DNA from: JBBDSV01 sp040904785
GTDB lineage: Bacteria; Actinomycetota; Nitriliruptoria; Nitriliruptorales; Nitriliruptoraceae
NCBI GenBank assembly: GCA_040904785.1
Contig: JBBDSV010000097.1
Coordinates: 1 to 64,000, forward strand
DNA length: 64,000 nucleotides
Direction of reading: 5' to 3'
The position numbers were made by a program, and so were the translations under genes. Each line of letters begins with the position of its first letter. Positions within the stretch are counted from its first letter, which is position 1. This document shows, piece after piece, positions 44,811-53,293 of this stretch. The notes under the pieces are model-generated. The model had not been told where the DNA came from. It worked only from the letters and a program-made list of their open reading frames with translations, and ran no database searches.

Positions 44811-45464
44811 GTGACCCCACCGGCCACGGTTGTTCTCGCCGACGACGATCCGATCGTTCGGCGCAGTGTTGCCGCGCTCCTGGATCCGGATGATTTCACC
44901 ATCGTGGGGGAAGCCGCCGAAATCCGCACGCTTATCGCTCGGGTCCGATCCCACAGCCCGCAACTCGTGCTCACCTCAACCGTGCTCGGCGGCACACCGG
45001 TGTGGCCGACCATCGAGCAGCTGGTTGCGCGGACCGTCGCTCCCCGGGTCGTGGCGATGACGACGCTTCCCGACGCAACCGAAGCCGCGGCGGTGATCCG
45101 CGCCGGGGCCGCGGGGTATGCACGCACCGACGGGCCCGCCGACAGCCTCACTGCCGTCTGCAGGAGGGTGCTGCGCGGCGAGCTCGCAGCGACCGCCGAG
45201 GTCGCCGACACGCTCGTGAGCGCAATCGCTCTCACCTACGCGTCGGACGACCCACCCGACACTGGGCCGCTGACGACACGCGAACTCGACGTTCTGCGGC
45301 ATGTCGCACTGGGCTTGCGGACCCGCGAGATCGCCATCGCACTCGGCCTTGCGGACAATACGGTCAAGAACCACATGCGGTCCGTGCGCGCGAAGTTGCA
45401 GGCGCACACGAGCGTCGGTGCCGTTATGACGGCACTTCAGCGCGGCTACCTGCCGCGCACCTGA
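44811..45464 (+). CDS. LuxR-type regulator with degenerate receiver
   Basis: 217 residues from GTG 44811, divergent from the kinase gene. The N-terminal half has the receiver fold and its acidic cluster (TVVLADDDPIVRRSV), but the strand that normally ends in the phosphoacceptor Asp reads LVLTSTVLGG (about residues 52-61), with Thr/Ser where Asp belongs. The usual YLLK is AGYARTDG. The C-terminal HTH is intact: LTTRELDVLRHVALGLRTREIA and NTVKNHMRSVRAKLQAHT. It would bind DNA without Asp phosphorylation, perhaps constitutively or through a ligand or protein partner. Confidence 0.88.
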   Translation: MTPPATVVLADDDPIVRRSVAALLDPDDFTIVGEAAEIRTLIARVRSHSPQLVLTSTVLGGTPVWPTIEQLVARTVAPRVVAMTTLPDATEAAAVIRAGAAGYARTDGPADSLTAVCRRVLRGELAATAEVADTLVSAIALTYASDDPPDTGPLTTRELDVLRHVALGLRTREIAIALGLADNTVKNHMRSVRAKLQAHTSVGAVMTALQRGYLPRT

Positions 45465-45534
45465 CCGCGACCGCACGGCCGATCGGCAGTGCGCTAGGTT
45501 CGAACTGCGGGACCCCGGGAATCAGCGGAGCGAC

Positions 45535-46830
45535 ATGGCGAGAAGCGCGGCCAATCCGCAGAGCACGCGAACCGCGCGCCTTCTCGGCCTCGCACGCTGG
45601 CAGGCGTGGACCTGCGTCTTGGTGTTCTGCGCCGCGATCGCCGTCGGCATCATCCAATTCAACCTGGCAGCGACCACCGGATCTTTTCTGCTCGTGCTGC
45701 CGGTGACGCTCGCGGCGATTCGGCTCGGCACGCGCGCGTCGGTTCTGGTGGCCATCGCCGCCTCGGCGATCATCATCGGCGACGCCGCACTCGACGGAGC
45801 AACGATGGCCTCGCTGGCGGCCGTCGCTCCGCTGTTCGCCGCGATACCCGTCCTCTTCATCGTCGCATGGCTGACCGGTGGCAGCATCACCGCGATGGAG
45901 CACCGCCACCAGCAGGACGTGGCGGCATGGTGGGAGTCTGAGCTGGAGTTCTCGTCGACACCGACTGACGATCACGGCGTCGTCACCGACGACCGCGTTC
46001 GGCGAATGGTCGCCACCGCCGACTTCTATCCCGTGTTCCAGCCCATCTATGCGCTCGACGACGGTCGGCTGCTCGCGGCCGAGGCACTCACACGGTTCGA
46101 CAGCGAGCCGCCCGTCTCGCCGGCCATCTGGTTCGCACGCGCGGCCGACCTGGGTCTGGGCACCGACCTCGAACTCGCCGCGGTCCGCAAGGCCATCGAC
46201 GCCTGCCGGTCGCTCTCGTCGCACGTCGCCGTAAGTGTCAACGCGTCCGCGGCGACGTTCGTCGAACCGTTGTTGCTCGACATCGTTGCGAGCACGCCGC
46301 GGACCGTGATGCTCGAACTCACCGAGCTCGAGCCGGTCACCGACTACACCGCATTGCGAAGCGCCATCGACCGGCTCCGGCAGGCAGGAGCGCGGTTCGC
46401 CATCGACAACGTCGGTGCCAGCATGACGAGCCTGAGACACATCGGGCGGCTTGCCCCGGACGTGATCAAACTCGACGGCGCACTGACGAATGACACGCGC
46501 GGCGATCCGATGCGGTGGTCGTTGACGCGGCGGCTGCTGCGCTATGCGCGGTCGTCGAACGTTGCACTCATCGCCGAAGGTATCGAGGTCGCCGAAGACC
46601 TGGCGGCGTGGCGGGAACTCGGCGTGCTCGGTGCCCAGGGCTACCTGTTGGGTCGGCCGGGGACACTGGCGTTCCCCGACCCGATCTCATTTCCGTCGCC
46701 GCGACGGACGGTCCGGTCCGTCCGGCCGCAACGTAACGGCCGGCGTTCGCGTGCCGACGACGTCGAGGACACGCTCGCACCGTCCCAGCTGGGCGAGCAT
46801 GCGTTCTTCGGCCATGACATCACCCCGTAG
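45535..46830 (+). CDS. Membrane-anchored EAL-domain protein
   Basis: 431 residues from ATG 45535 with GGAGCGAC upstream. An N-terminal region has about four membrane segments (residues 25-115), and an EAL domain runs from about 155 to 385. Conserved residues: Glu183 in AAEALTRF, Asn236 in VSVNASAA, ExTE in LELTE (261-264), Lys312 in VIKLD, Glu348 in IAEGIE and Gln368 in LGAQGY. The DDFG motif reads Asp291-Asn292-Val-Gly, so the second catalytic Asp is Asn. Hydrolysis of c-di-GMP may be weakened or lost, leaving a sensor role. No GGDEF domain is attached. Confidence 0.9.
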   Translation: MARSAANPQSTRTARLLGLARWQAWTCVLVFCAAIAVGIIQFNLAATTGSFLLVLPVTLAAIRLGTRASVLVAIAASAIIIGDAALDGATMASLAAVAPLFAAIPVLFIVAWLTGGSITAMEHRHQQDVAAWWESELEFSSTPTDDHGVVTDDRVRRMVATADFYPVFQPIYALDDGRLLAAEALTRFDSEPPVSPAIWFARAADLGLGTDLELAAVRKAIDACRSLSSHVAVSVNASAATFVEPLLLDIVASTPRTVMLELTELEPVTDYTALRSAIDRLRQAGARFAIDNVGASMTSLRHIGRLAPDVIKLDGALTNDTRGDPMRWSLTRRLLRYARSSNVALIAEGIEVAEDLAAWRELGVLGAQGYLLGRPGTLAFPDPISFPSPRRTVRSVRPQRNGRRSRADDVEDTLAPSQLGEHAFFGHDITP

Positions 46831-48544
46831 GCCGACGCAGCACCTCGTCGAGTGTGCTCATGTCCGTGGTCACGCGTGCCGCCGCTTGCACCAGCGGCAC
46901 GGCGAGCAGTGCCCCGGTGCCTTCGCCCAGCCGCAGTCCGAGGTCGAGCAGTGGTCGCAGGCCGAGCGCCTCGAGCGCGACTGCGGCGCCAGGTTCGGCC
47001 GACTGATGGCTCGCGATGAGGTATCCGGCGAGCGCCGGGACGATGTCGACGGCGATGAGTGCCGCCGCGGCCGAGATGACGCCATCGAGCACGACCGGAA
47101 CCCGTCTGGACGCGGCACCGATCATGACCCCGACGAGCATCGCGTGCTCGAATCCGCCGAGCGACGCGAGACGTGCCCACGGATCGGCGGCGTCGCCATG
47201 CCGATGCAGCGCGTCGCCGATGACCTCGACCTTGTGGGCAACCCGCGAGGCGTCCCGATTGGCCCCCGGCCCCGTCACCTCCGCTGGCGCGCGACCGGTG
47301 GCGCTCGCAATCAGGGCCGATGACGCGGTCGTGTTGCCGATGCCCAGATCGCCGAGGGCGACGAGATCGACACCGTCGTCGACGAGCCGTGTCACGACGC
47401 GCACGCCCGCGTCGACGGCCTCGGAGCACTGCTCCCCCGTCATGGCGGGCTGCCGCCGCAGATCATGCGTCCCCGGACCACGGCGAGCATCGACGACGGC
47501 GCACTCGGGACGGACGTGTGTCAGCGCGACGAACGTATCGACGTCGACCGCGCTGCACCCGGACGCTGCACCGCGCATGCCGGCGTCGACAAGGATGATG
47601 TCGGCGCCGACCGTGCGAGCGATGGCGTTGATCGCCGCGCCGCCGTTGGCGACCGTGCGGAACATCGCCGTGGTCACCGACTGCGGCCAGTCGGATACAC
47701 CCTGCGTATGCACACCGTGATCGCCGGCGGCGACGACGACCGCGGGCTGCAGCGGCGCCGACGTCGGCACCCGCCCGGAGATCGCGGCGAGCTGCGCGGC
47801 GAGATCTTCGAGCATCCCGAGGCTTGACGGCGGTTTGGCGAGCCCCGCCTGGTGCTGCCGTGCCGCGGCCAATACGGCGGAGTCGATCGGGCTGATGTCC
47901 GGCAGGGCGCCAGCCTTCCATCGCGTTCGCGGCGGCGTCGCTGTCGACGTGTCCACCGCTTGTCGCTCAGCAGGAGCAACCGGTGCGGGCAGGGGCAGCG
48001 GGCGGCCGGCGACGATCAACAGCGCTTCGTCGGCGTGCCGGGACAGGACCTGCGCCACGACGCCATGCAGGTCGACGTAGGTGCGTGCACCGGCGCTGGA
48101 CGCATGCACGCCGAGTCCCGGTTGCCCGGCGATGACGATGGTCTCTCCACGCCGTGCGCGTGCGGCGTCGACGATCGCGGCGACCTCACGCCCGAGTGCG
48201 TCCTCGACCGCAACACGTTCGACAGCGCTCGGACCGTCTGCGTCGAGGTCGACGCCAAGCGTCAGCAGCAGTTCGGCCAGCCACGTGTCGAGCGCGTCGA
48301 CGATCACGGTCGCACCGACCGGTGCGTCGGCGAGTTCTTCGCCGACGGCAAACGATTCACGGGTCTGCCACCCAGCGGGGCGATCCGCCCGATGCCGGGC
48401 GACGCGGGCGGCGAATTCCTCATCGCGTACGGCCGCCGGCGTGATCACCACGACGGGCCCGCCGTTGCGTTGCGCGCGCCGGATCGCGTACGTGCTCTTG
48501 CCGGACTTCTGTCCGCCAACCACCAGCACGAGGCGTGACGTCAT
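46820..48544 (-). CDS. cobU/cobT: CobU-CobT fusion (adenosylcobinamide kinase/guanylyltransferase + DMB phosphoribosyltransferase)
   Basis: 574 residues from ATG 48544. Residues 1-175 are CobU: P-loop GGQKSGKS (10-17), VVITPAAVRDEEFAARVARH and VIVDALDTWLAELL. Residues about 215-574 are CobT: PIDSAVLAAARQHQAGLAKP, VAAGDHGVHTQGVSDWPQ, GDLGIGNTTASSALI and GLRLGEGTGALLAVPLV, with the catalytic Glu in the EGTGA motif. CobU phosphorylates cobinamide and attaches GMP; CobT activates dimethylbenzimidazole. Product joining is done by CobS next door (ATGA overlap). The stop overlaps the convergent EAL gene by 11 bases. Confidence 0.93.
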   Translation of the reverse strand: MTSRLVLVVGGQKSGKSTYAIRRAQRNGGPVVVITPAAVRDEEFAARVARHRADRPAGWQTRESFAVGEELADAPVGATVIVDALDTWLAELLLTLGVDLDADGPSAVERVAVEDALGREVAAIVDAARARRGETIVIAGQPGLGVHASSAGARTYVDLHGVVAQVLSRHADEALLIVAGRPLPLPAPVAPAERQAVDTSTATPPRTRWKAGALPDISPIDSAVLAAARQHQAGLAKPPSSLGMLEDLAAQLAAISGRVPTSAPLQPAVVVAAGDHGVHTQGVSDWPQSVTTAMFRTVANGGAAINAIARTVGADIILVDAGMRGAASGCSAVDVDTFVALTHVRPECAVVDARRGPGTHDLRRQPAMTGEQCSEAVDAGVRVVTRLVDDGVDLVALGDLGIGNTTASSALIASATGRAPAEVTGPGANRDASRVAHKVEVIGDALHRHGDAADPWARLASLGGFEHAMLVGVMIGAASRRVPVVLDGVISAAAALIAVDIVPALAGYLIASHQSAEPGAAVALEALGLRPLLDLGLRLGEGTGALLAVPLVQAAARVTTDMSTLDEVLRRPTG

Positions 48545-49317
48545 GCGCCGATCCGTTCCCAGGCAACGACCGCGGCCAGCGCCGCCAGACGTGAAACCGC
48601 GACCGCGGCACCGAGCACATCGCCGGTGCGTCCCCCCAGCCGCGCTCGGGCGAGCCAACCGACGCCACCGGCGATGACGACCGTCGCTGCAACAACGCCG
48701 AGAGCTGCAACACCGACGGCTGCAGCACCGACGACGAGCGCGGTTCCGACGGCGAGCGTCCACCCGGCGGCCGACGGCGGACGCAGGGTCGCCCCTTGGC
48801 CGTCACCGCGCGCCGGCGGCGCGACACGCGCGACCACGAGCGGCGCAAGACGGCCGGCAGTCTCGGCGACGACGAGCGCCTGCACGAACCCACCGGTGTC
48901 GAGCGCGGACAACAAGGCGACGCGCAGCGCCAGCTCCCCGACGAGCGCCACGGTGCCGTAGGTGCCGAGCCGGCTGTCGCGCATGATCTCGAGGCGACGG
49001 GCCGGGGTGTCGCCTCCCCAGACACCGTCGGCGAAGTCAGCCAGGCCGTCCTCGTGAAAGGCCCCCGTGACCATCACGGTCGTCGCGACCGCGAGAATCG
49101 CTGCGACGGACGTGCCGAACCACGGCACGGAGACGGCGTAGGCGAGAATGCCCGCACCGGCAACGAACAGGCCGACGGCCGGAAACCACGCGGCGCTGCC
49201 CCCGGGGTCGGCGGCCGCATGCGAACCGACGGGAACTCGCGTCAAGAGTCCGATCGCGGCCCGCGGGTCTCCCACGCCGCGCGACGGGTGGGACGGCTGA
49301 TGTTTTGACGCGTTCAT
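48541..49317 (-). CDS. cobS: Adenosylcobinamide-GDP ribazoletransferase
   Basis: 258 residues from ATG 49317, two bases after the btuD-type stop. Multi-span membrane protein with RAAIGLLTRVPVG at the N-terminus, GAFHEDGLADFADGVWGG (the acidic motif of CobS) and RRLEIMRDSRLGTYGTVAL, followed by hydrophobic segments. Completes adenosylcobalamin by joining adenosylcobinamide-GDP and alpha-ribazole at the membrane. Between the transporter genes and cobU/cobT in one unit with riboswitch 1. Confidence 0.95.
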   Translation of the reverse strand: MNASKHQPSHPSRGVGDPRAAIGLLTRVPVGSHAAADPGGSAAWFPAVGLFVAGAGILAYAVSVPWFGTSVAAILAVATTVMVTGAFHEDGLADFADGVWGGDTPARRLEIMRDSRLGTYGTVALVGELALRVALLSALDTGGFVQALVVAETAGRLAPLVVARVAPPARGDGQGATLRPPSAAGWTLAVGTALVVGAAAVGVAALGVVAATVVIAGGVGWLARARLGGRTGDVLGAAVAVSRLAALAAVVAWERIGA

Positions 49318-49319
49318 GG

Positions 49320-50126
49320 TCACACCGCGGTTTCGTGCGGTGGCGTTCGCGCATCGGAACGCACCGGGACGAGCACCGTGCCGGCTACGTCGTCGGTGAC
49401 GACGCGCACGTTCGCCTGATAGTGGGTCGCGATGAGCGGTGCGGTGAGCACAGCGTCCGTCGCGCCGCGCGCGACAACACGACCGTCGACGAGAAGGACG
49501 AGTTCGTCGGAGAACTGCCCGGCAAGCGTCAGGTCGTGCAGCGCGCTGATGACGGTCAAGCCGCGTTCTGCACGCAGCTCGTCGACGAGTTCGAGAACAT
49601 GCTGCGCGTGCCCCAGATCGAGTGAACTGGTCGGCTCGTCGAGCAACAACACCGGTGCCTGCTGCGCCAATGCCCGTGCCAGGACCGCACGCTGGAATTC
49701 TCCACCCGACAACGTCGTCACCGAACGCCGTGCGAGTGAGGACAGTTCGAGGCGATCGAGCTGGGCGTGCGCGATTGCGAGGTCGTCGGGCCGTTCCATG
49801 CCGAGGTAGGGGATGTAGGGACTGCGGCCGAGCAGCACGTAGTCCAGCACGCGCGTGCCCTCGGGTCGCTCGGGCTGCTGGGGCACGAGCGCGATCGCGC
49901 GTGCACGTTCGCGGGTGCCCGTATTGCGCAGTTCCGTGCCGTCGAACTCGATGCGGCCTTCGTGCGCCACGCCGCCGGCGACCGCCCGCAGCAGTGTCGT
50001 TTTTCCCGCGCCGTTCGGGCCGATCAACGACATCCACGAGCCCGTCGGCACCTGAGCCGACACTCCGTCGACAACCCGCGCACCGAGCAGTGTCACCGAG
50101 ACGTTGGCAAGCGCGATGTCGGTCAT
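49320..50126 (-). CDS. btuD: Cobalamin ABC transporter ATPase
   Basis: 268 residues from ATG 50126, ATGA overlap with the permease gene. Walker A GPNGAGKT, Q-loop VPQQPERPEG, signature LSGGE and Walker B LLLDEPTSSLDL. The FecE/BtuD class is supported by length, the FecCD-type permease before it and a BtuF-type binding protein, all under a cobalamin riboswitch. Ferric-siderophore uptake is less likely for that reason. Confidence 0.92.
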   Translation of the reverse strand: MTDIALANVSVTLLGARVVDGVSAQVPTGSWMSLIGPNGAGKTTLLRAVAGGVAHEGRIEFDGTELRNTGTRERARAIALVPQQPERPEGTRVLDYVLLGRSPYIPYLGMERPDDLAIAHAQLDRLELSSLARRSVTTLSGGEFQRAVLARALAQQAPVLLLDEPTSSLDLGHAQHVLELVDELRAERGLTVISALHDLTLAGQFSDELVLLVDGRVVARGATDAVLTAPLIATHYQANVRVVTDDVAGTVLVPVRSDARTPPHETAV

Positions 50127-51187
50127 CGTGCGCCCCAGCGTCGCAACACGACGAGGAAGAACGGTGCCCCGACGAACGCGGTCACGACCCCAATCGGCAG
50201 CTCGCCGGGAGCGACTGCAGTGCGCGCGACCACGTCGGCGATGATGAGGCCCGCCGCGCCCACGACGAGTGAGAGCGGCAAGATGATCCGGTACGAGGAG
50301 CCCGCGAGCAATCGCACGGTGTGCGGCACAACTATTCCGACGAAGCCGATGAGCCCGGATACCGACACGGCCGCAGCCGTTCCGAGCGTGGCGGCGACGA
50401 CGACGGCAAGCCGGACCCGTCCGGCGGGCACGCCGAGCGCGCGCGCTTCGTCCGAGCCGACGGTGAGCACATCGAGCAGGCGTCGGTGCGCGAGCAACAC
50501 CGCCGACGCGACCGCGACGTACGGGAGGACAGTCCGGACATCGTTCCAGCCGGCGGTCAACAACCGCCCGAGCAACCAGCCGTAGACCTCCTGCAGCGTG
50601 TCGGCATGCCGCTGCTGGACGTAGGTCTGCATCGCCGTAAAAAACGCCGCGACTGCCACGCCGGCGAGGATCAGCGACGCGGAAGATCGTCCACCGAACC
50701 GACTTCCCAGGACGTACGTCATGGCGACCGCGACGACCGCGCCGACGAACGCTGCAAGAGGGATACCGAACGCGCGCAAATCAGTCACGATCGCCAGTGT
50801 TGCGCCGAGACCCGCGCCAGCCGCGACTCCAAGCAGGTACGGGTCAGCGAGCGGGTTGCGGAACACCCCCTGATAGCCCGCTCCGGCGATCGCCAACATG
50901 CCGCCGACGAGTCCGCCGAGCACGACACGCGGAACACGCAGTTGCCACAGGATAGAAAGCTGCCGATCCGACAGCCCGCCCGGCAGATCGATTCCGGGAA
51001 CGGCGTCGACGAGTGCGTGCAGGACGCCAGCAGCGGGCAGCCCGGCGGGGCCAAACAGCAGCCCCGCCGTCACCGCGCCCGCAAGCAGCGTGAATGCGGC
51101 TCCGAGGGCGCGAGGCGACAGCCGCTGCACCGGCACGTCGCGCACGGTGACGGTCGGCGGTGCTGCAGCAACGGTGGTGTCCCCCAC
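50123..51187 (-). CDS. btuC: Cobalamin ABC transporter permease (FecCD family)
   Basis: 354 residues from GTG 51187, one base after the btuF1 stop and behind a GGCGG; ATG 51202 (overlapping btuF1) is an alternative. Ten hydrophobic segments, with family features RQLSILWQLRVPRVVLGGLVGGMLAIAGAGYQGVF-type text near residues 80-115, NPLADPYLLGVAAGAGLG and SGLIGFVGIVVPHTVRLL. Moves corrinoids through the membrane with BtuD. Confidence 0.92.
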   Translation of the reverse strand: MGDTTVAAAPPTVTVRDVPVQRLSPRALGAAFTLLAGAVTAGLLFGPAGLPAAGVLHALVDAVPGIDLPGGLSDRQLSILWQLRVPRVVLGGLVGGMLAIAGAGYQGVFRNPLADPYLLGVAAGAGLGATLAIVTDLRAFGIPLAAFVGAVVAVAMTYVLGSRFGGRSSASLILAGVAVAAFFTAMQTYVQQRHADTLQEVYGWLLGRLLTAGWNDVRTVLPYVAVASAVLLAHRRLLDVLTVGSDEARALGVPAGRVRLAVVVAATLGTAAAVSVSGLIGFVGIVVPHTVRLLAGSSYRIILPLSLVVGAAGLIIADVVARTAVAPGELPIGVVTAFVGAPFFLVVLRRWGAR

Positions 51188-51188
51188 G

Positions 51189-52181
51189 TCACACCGCCGC
51201 ATCAAGCGTGTCGAGCGCGTCGACGACATCGCGAAGAAGCTCGACGATCCGTGGGCCCCAGCGACTGGCCACGTCTTCATCGAGTTCGATGATCGAACCC
51301 CGCACGACCGCGGTCAGCGTGTCCCATCCGGGCCGCTGCCGGATCGACTCGGCGGTGACGTCACAGCAGGCGACATCGGCGAGCAGGATCAGATCCGGAT
51401 CAGCATCCAGGATGAACTCCGGCGACAGTTGCGGGTACGGGTTGCCTGTCTCGCCAGCAGCGTCAGCGATACTGATGAGATTGGCGAGTCGGTAGACCTC
51501 CCCGATGAATGTCGAACTCGTGATCGAGTAGTGGTCTGGGGCGAGTTCGTGGTAGTACGTCCGCGGTTCGTCGGTCTCGGGTGCAGCATTCACGATGCTG
51601 GCGATCTCCGCCTGCATCTTGGAGATCACGTCGGCGGCCCCATCGATCTCGCCGGTAGCGAGGCCGAGGTCGGCAAGGTGCGCATACACGCCCTCGACGT
51701 CGGCCGGCGCCGGCTGCAGCAGCAGCGGGATGCCGACGGCCTCCAGACTCACCGCGAGGTCTCCGAGGTCGTCGGACGCAACGACGAGATCCGGCTCCCA
51801 GGCGGCGATCGCCTCAACATTCGGCTGGAAACCCGACAAGTCGGTCGTCGGCGCCTCCGCCGGATAGTCCGAGTACTCGTCGGCAGCGACGACGGCATCA
51901 CCGGCGCCGATGGCGAACAGCATCTCGGTTGCGCTGGGCGACAAGGACACGATGCGTTCCGGGCGACGGTCGATCTCCAGACTGCCGACGGTCACCGGAT
52001 AGTCGCCCTCGGCAGGAACGTCATCGGCCGACTTACCGGGTTCCGCCGCAGGGTCGGCCGCGTCAGCGTCGGGCGCTGCGCGTTCGGGCGACGTCGTGCA
52101 GGCGCCCGCAGCCAACACGATAGAGAGCAGTGCGCCAACGAGAACATGCCGACGCGATGCACGGCGTTGCGTGGCGGTCAT
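51189..52181 (-). CDS. btuF: Cobalamin-binding lipoprotein 1 (BtuF type)
   Basis: 330 residues from ATG 52181; GGAGGAG eight bases upstream. Lipoprotein signal with Cys28 (IVLAAGAC). Periplasmic-binding-protein class III: RPERIVSLSPSATEMLFAIGAGD, VAADEYSDYP, DLVVASDDLGDL, then the helical backbone and LLADVACCDVTAESI. Clearly a paralogue of the protein at 59.5-60.5 kb. Expression should be repressed by B12 through the leader element upstream. Confidence 0.93.
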   Translation of the reverse strand: MTATQRRASRRHVLVGALLSIVLAAGACTTSPERAAPDADAADPAAEPGKSADDVPAEGDYPVTVGSLEIDRRPERIVSLSPSATEMLFAIGAGDAVVAADEYSDYPAEAPTTDLSGFQPNVEAIAAWEPDLVVASDDLGDLAVSLEAVGIPLLLQPAPADVEGVYAHLADLGLATGEIDGAADVISKMQAEIASIVNAAPETDEPRTYYHELAPDHYSITSSTFIGEVYRLANLISIADAAGETGNPYPQLSPEFILDADPDLILLADVACCDVTAESIRQRPGWDTLTAVVRGSIIELDEDVASRWGPRIVELLRDVVDALDTLDAAV

Positions 52182-52189
52182 GAGCTGGG

Positions 52190-52210
52190 CTCCTCCGAAG
52201 ATGGGAGGAG
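52190..52210 (-). promoter_or_regulatory. Hairpin masking the btuF1 ribosome-binding site
   Basis: In the mRNA CTCCTCC pairs perfectly with GGAGGAG, the ribosome site of btuF1, across a 7-base loop. The paired site lies eight bases before the ATG at 52181. This would block translation when the hairpin forms, as expected for an off-state switch. Confidence 0.65.
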
Positions 52211-52316
52211 TCAGAGACGTCGATCGACCGCACACGACGGCACACACCCACAGGTGTCGATGATGTCCGGCGCAGTCGCACGAACGGCCCTTCCTCCGAG
52301 GGTCACGGATTCGCGG

Positions 52317-52428
52317 CCACGAGGCAGGCGTCCTGGCTCATCCTGCGTGGCGAAGAGACACTCGCCGTGCAGGCTTCACAGTTGCGGGACAGCGCCGGGC
52401 TCTCACCGGACTTCGCTGACACTCGTAG
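52317..52428 (-). ncRNA. Cobalamin riboswitch upstream of btuF1
   Basis: Core read on the minus strand: P1 CTACGAG/CTCGTGG (with one G-U), CCGGTGAGAGCCCGG, the conserved CTGTCCCGCAACTGTGA, a P6-type hairpin GGCGAGTGTCTCTTCGCC, and the B12 box AGCCAGGACGCCTGCC near 52338-52323. These match the family consensus closely. Downstream before btuF1 are a 5-bp stem (52244-52257) and the ribosome-site hairpin at 52190-52210, so control is probably at translation. Confidence 0.93.
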
Positions 52429-52465
52429 CAGCCGACCCCGATCCGATGGTGGCCGGCTGCGGTGA

Positions 52466-52494
52466 ACAGTAGAGGGCAGCCTGGGGAGCGTCAA
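52466..52494 (-). promoter_or_regulatory. Promoter of the btuF1-cobU/T unit
   Basis: -35 TTGACG (52494-52489), 17-base spacer, -10 TACTGT (52471-52466). Transcription would begin near 52459, about 30 bases before the riboswitch. This segment lies outside the duplicated leader. Confidence 0.6.
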
Positions 52495-52567
52495 TGCGAG
52501 GCGCGGCCGTGACCCCAGACGCGGATCCGGCGATTACGCGGGTGACCTCCCAGCAAAGGAGACTTGG

Positions 52568-53293
52568 ATGGGAAACATGTCGAGAAGTCGGCGACGCCTC
52601 CGACGCATTGCCCTGATCAGCGTCTTGAGCGTCACTGTCATCGGTTTCGCCGGCGCTCACGCGGTTGCCGACGAGCACGATGCCGTAGCGGATCTGCCGC
52701 CATCAACGCTGCCCGCACTGCTCGCCGCCACGGCAACAAGCGATTCCGGCGACACCGATGCCGATGCCGATGATGCTGACACGCAAGTCGAACTGCCGGC
52801 TGAGTTGCTCGCGACGGCCACCGAAAACGCCGACGAGGAAGCCCTCGTGTGGTTGACGGTCGCCGCCGAGCGAGGCGCACTCGCCTTTGAAACGGCACAA
52901 GCGCAGCGCGATGCAGCATTTGCCGAAGCCATGGCGCGGTACGACGAGGCAATGCAACGCCTCGAGGCCGCTCTCGCGCGACGGGATGCCGCGCTCGAAG
53001 CTCGCGATGGACAGCTTGAAGAGGCCCTCGCGCGCCGTGACGCAGCACTGACGCGACGCGATGAGCAACTCGCTGCCGTGCGTGACTCCGTGGGACCACC
53101 GAGTGAACTCACTCGGCCCGACCAGAACCGTGCAGGACCGGAAAGCGGGACGGAGGACGGCGCTGTGCCACCGAACATCGGTGGCACAGCCGACGTTCCC
53201 GACACCACGGTGCCGCGGCCGAACGTCGCGCCCGACCGCGATGGCCGGCCGGCTGGTTCACCCGCAGCTGATTCCGGGAATCCGGGGCGATGA
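52568..53293 (+). CDS. Secreted coiled-coil protein of unknown function
   Basis: 241 residues from ATG 52568, with AAAGGAG seven bases upstream. Signal peptide (RIALISVLSVTVIGFAGAHAVA), an acidic stretch with DTDADADDADTQ, then about 85 residues of regular charged heptads built on repeats of ARRDAAL/RDxQLEEAL, and a disordered Pro/Gly/Asp tail. No family recognised. ATGA overlap with the lipoprotein gene that follows; divergent from btuF1 and facing the sigma/anti-sigma pair. An envelope role is likely from the signal peptide. Confidence 0.8.
   Translation: MGNMSRSRRRLRRIALISVLSVTVIGFAGAHAVADEHDAVADLPPSTLPALLAATATSDSGDTDADADDADTQVELPAELLATATENADEEALVWLTVAAERGALAFETAQAQRDAAFAEAMARYDEAMQRLEAALARRDAALEARDGQLEEALARRDAALTRRDEQLAAVRDSVGPPSELTRPDQNRAGPESGTEDGAVPPNIGGTADVPDTTVPRPNVAPDRDGRPAGSPAADSGNPGR

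Larger units (their letters stand above)
52190..52432 (-). repeat. 243-bp leader repeat, copy 1
   Basis: Matches 60521-60763 in the same orientation with a single mismatch (52198/60529). It covers the spacer before btuF1, including its ribosome site, and the whole riboswitch. Sequence similarity stops abruptly at both ends. Confidence 0.97.

Noticed and set aside
52182..52247. Short conserved leader peptide (22 codons) in frame before both btuF genes
   Set aside because: The sequence is the same only because the DNA leader is duplicated; the true ATG has the ribosome site, and the upstream start lies in the switch hairpins.
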